Shown here: positions 58,941 through 64,000 of the stretch, piece after piece | Position numbering within the stretch: position 1 is the stretch's first letter | Layout: each line of letters starts with the position of its first letter | NCBI GenBank assembly: GCA_003550325.1 | Contig: QKWP01000114.1 | Coordinates: 358,914-422,913 of the forward strand | DNA: 64,000 nucleotides | From: Gigaspora rosea | Lineage: Eukaryota > Glomeromycota > Glomeromycetes > Diversisporales > Gigasporaceae | Reading direction: 5' to 3' | Position numbers and translations under genes: made by a program | The notes under the pieces: generated by a model | Told to the model about the DNA's origin: nothing | The model's database searches: none | Seen by the model: only the letters and a program-made list of their open reading frames with translations

Positions 58941-58992
58941 TTATAGTACTTTTTAAATTACTAGATAGTTTCTAGTAAATTTAAAAAATTCA

Positions 58993-59150
58993 CCATGTTG
59001 AACAGCAAATTTAAATGCCACTTAAACTGCTATGAACTGCTATTTAACGCTATCACATAACTTGACAGACATTCATGTCTATGAAAATATTGAATAGCAG
59101 TTCAAATAGCAGTTTGAGTGGCATTCAAATTGTGCCATTCAACATTGGAG
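58993..59150. mobile_element. Hairpin element within the 2.35-kb element
   Basis: CATGTTGAACAGCAAATTTA and ATGCCACTTAAACTGCTAT are mirrored by ATAGCAGTTTGAGTGGCAT and TGTGCCATTCAACATTG, with arms of about 55 bp. Likely a separate miniature element that inserted later. Confidence 0.7.
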
Positions 59151-59279
59151 TGCACGGTATACTATGCAAATCAAAATTATATATTGCTGCGACTTTTTAT
59201 ACTACTCTAAAAATTATCGGTTATTCGATATAGAGGATCAGTTCTCTATAGCATTTATGTATTGCTATATCCAGATTTG

Positions 59280-59415
59280 TAGCGTACCTTATAGTTACTT
59301 TGAAGTACTATAAAAGTACTATAAAGTTCTTAATATTCAAAGTACGGATAAAGATTCACAGTACCAATCAGGGTACTTCGCAGTACTTTAATAGTTATCT
59401 TATAATACTTTAAAG
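59280..59415. repeat. AGTACTTTA-type inverted repeats
   Basis: Several copies of AAAGTACTATAAAGT and AGTACTTTAATAGTTATCTT face each other and can form hairpins. Confidence 0.6.
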
Positions 59416-59944
59416 TACCTAAATTCGAAGCATAGTCACGTTTAATGTAACGAAGTAAAATTACACATGTGAAATTTTTCATAACACAAGATTAATTAAC
59501 CTTTATTATTCGGCACTTTTTGATGGACATGTTAATATCTTTAAATATAATAAAATTGACCCTACAAAGATTGGACACCTGGTTTAAGAAGTATTTTTCT
59601 TAGTAGTGGCATTATTAGGATAGAGGCTTCTCCAATACTTTCTTAAGTTTGGCTTCTTTCTATTTATTTCAGAATTCTTCATTGTTTTATCTTATGTATA
59701 ATGTAACTAATACTGATTGCACCAAGAGCATCTATAGTTTGGATTTAAGTATGAGTGGAAAGATATTAAGTTAATAGTTGCTGTTTTCATAAATTCTGGG
59801 ACACCATAAAAAATTTGCCAATGATAATTCAGCCGAATTCGATAAGCAGAGAATAAGAATCAGATACGTAATTTATTAAGATCAGGTAACTAATATATAT
59901 TACAATAGTATTACAATACTGCAATAAGACTAAATATCGTAAGT

Positions 59945-60360
59945 CATAAAATTTCAATTTCTATTCTTTGGCACTCAAATGAAGCCTTTATTCATTTCTA
60001 ATTATCTTTCGACGAAAATTTGCTTTTAAAAAATTTAATTAAATTTCAATCTCTATTCTTTGGCAAGATCCATTTTTGTTCAAATAAAGCCTTTAAAAAA
60101 TTGAATTAAATTTCAATTCCTATTCTTGGACAAGATTCATTTTCGTTCAAATGGAGTCTTTATTCATTTCTAATTATTTTTCATTTTTTGTCAAAGATGA
60201 AAAATTAGTTTTTAAAAACTTATATAAAACTTCAATTCCTATTCTTAGACAGGATCCATATTCATTCAAATGAAGGCGTTTATCCATTCTAAACTATTTT
60301 TCATTTTTTGTTAAAGACGAAAAATCCATTTTTAAAAAATTAACTAAATTTTGATAGTTA
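59945..60360. repeat. Minisatellite, unit about 105-115 bp
   Basis: About four units containing AAATTTCAATTCCTATTCTT, GGACAAGATTCATTTTCGTT, CAAATGGAGTCTTTATTCAT and TTTTTCATTTTTTGTCAAAG. The first unit is shortened. Confidence 0.8.
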
Positions 60361-61207
60361 ATAAAGTCAATGTATTCGATATAGTGGATATGTTTCATAA
60401 TCTACTTAATAATACAGTAATATTGAGAAAGTATAAAAGCACTAACTTTCTCCTTTAACAAAGAGTGATCAATGACAGATCGAATTCATAGAGAGTTCAA
60501 TTATTGGATTATCTAATTTATTCAATCAACAAATGGCAAGTGGCTGAAGCCAATAAACAAAATAAAAAAAATGGAATGTAACCTGTATTTGGTATAAACA
60601 AATTTTATGACGCTTTCATATCGTTATGTAATATATCCTAATATGCAAATCAGAAAAAACTGCTCATAAATGTCATATAAATAAATAACTTGAAATACTT
60701 TCTGGTATAGAAAAATAAATTGGCTTTTATATAATTTGATTACGTTATAATTAATATAGACTAAAATATGATTACATTTTAGAAAGGTAACTATTGCGCA
60801 TTAATTGTTATCTTCCTGATATATATAATCAAAAAACTTTTAGTCGATCAAATATATATTCATTTGATCGATTAGCACTATCAATCATTGATTGACCTAT
60901 TGTTGCTTGAGCCCCCTAATTGGTGCTCAATTATTGAACTAAATCAATCAATGATCGAGCATAACATAATCGAGTTAATACACTATAACCAACAACATTC
61001 CAGCCATATTTACCCAAGTCCCCATATTCAGTTATGATAAAGCTCCTGATGTTATCAATAAAATTTAAGAACATTTTAATGATACTCTTATCCCGAACTA
61101 TCTGATCAATCTTCCCAATCTCTCACATCCAAAATGAGATTTCTTTGACGACTCTTTTTCATAAGTGACTACCTTAATGTACTTGACCACACCCACACAG
61201 ATGGGAC

Positions 61208-61588
61208 CAGTGTTGTACATGGACATTGTCCTACCAATTTTACACAGACAAGGACAGTCTGGGACGGGACGTCCGGGACATGTCCGCAATCATGTCCCAA
61301 CACGATATTGTTCACGAACAATGTCCCACTAATTTTTAACTTTGTCCCTACTATGTCCGGGACATGTCCGCTAGGTAAAATCATCAAATTGCGGAATTAT
61401 ACTGACCCTTGGTTTGCGTTTCGTAAAAAATGATAATAGTTTACAATGGATACAATGAATTTTATTGGTTGGTGATTACGTGTTGATTCGCCGAATGTCC
61501 GGGACAAAAAAAATTCTGGGCGGACATGTCCCAGACATCTCGTCCCAGACTGTCCACTGTCCGCTGTCCGTGTCCCATGACAACACTA
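61208..61588 (+). mobile_element. hAT-type miniature element, copy 2, with 8-bp target duplication
   Basis: Begins CAGTGTTGTACATG and ends TGACAACACTA, flanked by GATGGGAC at 61200-61207 and 61589-61596. Reverse complement of 49238-49674 in sequence. The arms carry GGACA/TGTCC motifs; no transposase. It interrupts ORF1 of the non-LTR element. Confidence 0.92.
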
Positions 61589-61693
61589 GATGGGACCACC
61601 AACAATTCAAATAACAACTCCAATATTCCATATTCAACAGACACTACAAACATAAATCTCCCTTCTACTATCCACTCTTAGCATACACCCAAA

Positions 61694-64000
61694 ATGACCA
61701 TTCACAACCTACCCCATCTCAATATTGCTACCCATAAATTTCAGGACATTAACAATAACCTCAAGCTAAAGATCTGGCTCGAATACTGTAAAGAAAAAGA
61801 TCTTCATATCATATCAATGACAAAAACTAAACTAGCCAAATTCAATGAAAAGAACCTCAACCTTTCCAATCCCATATACCTAATATACTGTAATGAACAC
61901 ACAGCAAAAAAACAAGTATCGAGCATAGAAACAGCTATCGCAACACAACCCTTTCTAAAACTATACAGTACATACACGATATTCGCACCCTCCCCAGAAC
62001 TGCTATAATGATAGACTTCTTCTTCCCACACCACAATAGAACCCATATCATATCAGTCTACCTCCCCTCCAACAATCAGCAACTCTCCCTAAAAACACAG
62101 GCATCAGTATCAGACTAGATCACACAAGCCAAAGCAAAATTAATGAAAATTATAGTTCTGGGAGACTTTAATTACAATATCTCTTTCCCTAAAACCCAGT
62201 CGTTCCCACTCCTACATTTCATGAGCAATATTCATATATCTAGCATGATTAACTACTTTGGCATCACTCAACCTACCTGGTCTAGATCAACTTCACATAG
62301 CCAAATTGATGACATTTGGGTTACATCTGATATTATTGCCCACTGCTCGAACTTTACAATCACAGACCCAACTGGGATTACTAATAGCAACTATATGATT
62401 CTATATACCAAATGGATTCTACCTCACACCTTCCCCACACAAAGGAAACAAAGAACCTCCAGAAAAACCTTCCTTTACTACAAGATGATGAAGGGCACTT
62501 GGGCAAATTTTGTCTCCTACATCAGTAACTGCATGACGGAGCTCAAATTGAACAATAATATCCTGATAACGGATGAAGTGATACTAAATAGGCAATAGCA
62601 CAAATGGAAAATGGTCGTTAAAAAGCAGCAAATAAGTTCATCCCTACTTCTAAATCTGCATCTGAAAATTTCATACCTTTAACCTCAAAGCTGCAAAACT
62701 TCATCAGGCCCTTAAGATTGCCAACAAGATCAAAAGATTAACTCTTACAGACCCAACACCAAAATCGTTAGCGGCTATAGTTGAAGACATAAATAAAAAA
62801 ATGAAGCAAGTTGACGACATGACTGAATACCCTACCCCTCGGTTTAGTGAACAGAATCTGCAATCCTATACATTTCTACAAACCAAAGCCTTAATTGTGG
62901 AACTACACAAAGGCCTTTACAAAGCCCGAAATCTAGAAAATAATACAGAACACAGAGAGCGTATAAATTACTATATCAAACGCAGGTACCAAAACTTCAC
63001 CGACTATACCACTACAATGATAGGCAGCATCCTGGGAAGACACAAAGATAGAGTATCCCTCCCTAATATCCATCTCTCAGACGCCGTCATAATGAAACCA
63101 ACTGAAATCAAAGACAAAAAAAAGTAGCACTTCACCCAATGTACTAAACCTAATTCAACTAACAATAAGTACTAGGATGCATGGTTAGACCACTATGAAC
63201 CACTATCGCATGTATCTCCAGAATGGTATTCACTTCTTAGCCTGTCAATTAGCAAGGAAGAATTAGTAGAAACAATCACTAACTCCCCCTACAAAAAGCC
63301 ACAGGCCCGCAAGGCATCTTTAATAAAATGTTAAGACAACTACCTTCCCATGCCATTAATATTCTATTAGATATCTTTAACGCATGCACTGCTCTAGGCA
63401 CTATTCTAAAAGCATCGAAACATAGTCTTAATTACCCCATTTCCAAAAAACAAAAATTCAAAGGTGAGCTGAACCAAACACGTCCAATCACCTTAATCAA
63501 ACACCCCAAAAAATCTTTACAAAAATTCTCACTAACTGACTTAACCAAATCTTGATGAGATACCCTATACTATCCCCCTTCAATTATGTCGCTCTGCCTT
63601 ATACATCAACTGCCCAAACCTATTCAACACCTTACAAACATACTTGAGAATGCATACATAAATAATAAAGAATTTTGGACAAAGCATATAATTATATGCA
63701 CCTCCCTTTGCTCTACAAAGCCCTCTCCAGAATCAAATACTTTGAACACTACACCTCGCTCATTACTAACTTATTTCTAAACAAAGAAAATAGAGTTATT
63801 ACAGAGTATGGATTCGCAGCTTCTTACTGGGTGGGTGATGGTATCGACTAGGGTGAAACTATCACTTCCCTTCTATGGCGCATATTTTACGATCCCTATT
63901 ATACAGAATCACAAAGAAAAACAAAGGCTAGAACTATATACCAAAACCCCATCAAATCCACTACCACTTCATACCAATATAGCCTGTCTAACCTACATGG
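61694..64000 (+). pseudogene. ORF2 of the non-LTR element: APE-type endonuclease and reverse transcriptase, broken and cut by the window end
   Basis: Starts at the ATG 61694. The endonuclease shows LNIATHKF near the start, IISMTKTKL (about 61810-61835), VLGDFN (about 62155-62170) and QIDDIWVTSDI (about 62300-62335). In active relatives the second motif has Glu (TETK) and a later one reads SDH. Here they are Lys and NSNY, so the nuclease would be dead. The reverse transcriptase begins around 63250: SKEELVETITNSPYKK, QGIFNKMLRQLP, TRPITLIKHPKKSLQK, and, at about 63835-63895, GID-stop-GETI followed by LLWRIFYDP. Frames change at least four times. It would have nicked target DNA and copied the element RNA in the nucleus. 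Confidence 0.85.

Larger units (their letters stand above)
58638..60983. mobile_element. Unclassified 2.35-kb element with 10-bp target duplication, inserted in ORF1
   Basis: Flanked by TATAACCAAC at 58628-58637 and 60984-60993. The ends read TAGGGTATTGACTTGA and, inverted, GTGTATTAACTCGA. Subterminal sequence on both sides is rich in TGATCGAT/ATCGATCA motifs, some palindromic. There is no ORF of note, so it is non-autonomous. A 9-11-bp duplication is usual for Mutator-like elements, but I see no other proof of that class. It contains further nested hairpins and a minisatellite, listed separately. Confidence 0.7.
56030..61681 (+). pseudogene. ORF1 of the non-LTR element, broken
   Basis: Readable segments, in several frames: about 56090-56260; 56690-57249 (with QYNISPAIGLKFKHWDTALF and DQIYTILKKKLAANYISNL); after the first insertion 57725-58150; 58154-58637; then 60994-61207 and 61589-61681. 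The stop TAG at 61679-61681 lies just before the ORF2 start. At the second insertion the frame runs from NLEELTTYITN straight into NIPAIFTQVPIFSYDKAPD, and at the third through DHTHTDGTTNNSNNN. This confirms both insertions were into a single coding frame. I recognise no domain. By position it should be the RNA-binding or Gag-like protein of the element, which is inference. Confidence 0.65.
55990..64000 (+). mobile_element. Non-LTR (LINE-like) retrotransposon, decayed, continuing past the window
   Basis: C/A-rich on the plus strand. ORF1 is followed after 12 nt by ORF2 with an APE-type endonuclease and the start of a reverse transcriptase. Three later elements interrupt ORF1 (about 57250-57720, 58638-60983 and 61208-61588). 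After removing them the coding sense continues across the junctions. Many stops and frameshifts rule out activity. The 5' boundary is uncertain; the 3' end lies outside. Confidence 0.85.

Overview
The window is eukaryotic DNA, most likely from an early-diverging fungus of the arbuscular-mycorrhizal type (Glomeromycotina or close relatives). The basis is: strikingly AT-rich sequence by eye; genes split by short introns with GTAAGT-like donors; a secreted multicopper oxidase; kelch-repeat proteins with signal peptides; and a very heavy load of decayed transposons. The species assignment is inference. There are two N gaps (13191-13857 and 51765-52198), a poly-T start, and one single-N join at 49432 that looks like an assembly artefact.

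Only two loci look like intact host genes. (1) A kelch-repeat, single-pass membrane protein on the minus strand (4318-5834, three exons, 452 aa). It sits in a block of about 3.8 kb (2095-5870) that recurs in the same orientation at 28488-32400. The second gene copy (30891-32368) keeps exons 1 and 2 but is frameshifted in exon 3, so it would end before the membrane anchor. (2) A seven-exon multicopper oxidase on the plus strand (47013-49186, 543 aa) with a signal peptide and all four copper-site motifs.

The rest is transposon-derived. Left to right: a broken Gag-like ORF of probable DIRS/tyrosine-recombinase retroelement type (222-1548, minus); many small terminal-inverted-repeat (TIR) elements between 9.2 and 28.5 kb, including a tandem duplication whose two copies carry different insertions (15.6-17.8 kb) and an element nested three deep (23.7-25.3 kb); a Tc1-like transposon (33050-35237) split by a palindromic element that itself carries a smaller element; an 840-bp near-perfect palindrome (38280-39121) sharing its core with the one inside Tc1; a 1.4-kb TIR element (39403-40809) and further hairpin elements to 45 kb; a strand-asymmetric G/T-rich block (52.4-53.1 kb); minisatellite arrays; and a non-LTR retrotransposon from about 55990 to the window end, broken by three later insertions (about 57250-57720, 58638-60983, 61208-61588).

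The main value of the window is stratigraphic. Several insertions have readable target-site duplications (TA, 8 bp or 10 bp), or an empty site within the same window, so order of insertion and superfamily can be inferred. The most unusual element is the palindrome family with almost no central loop, present twice with a shared core and unrelated outer arms.
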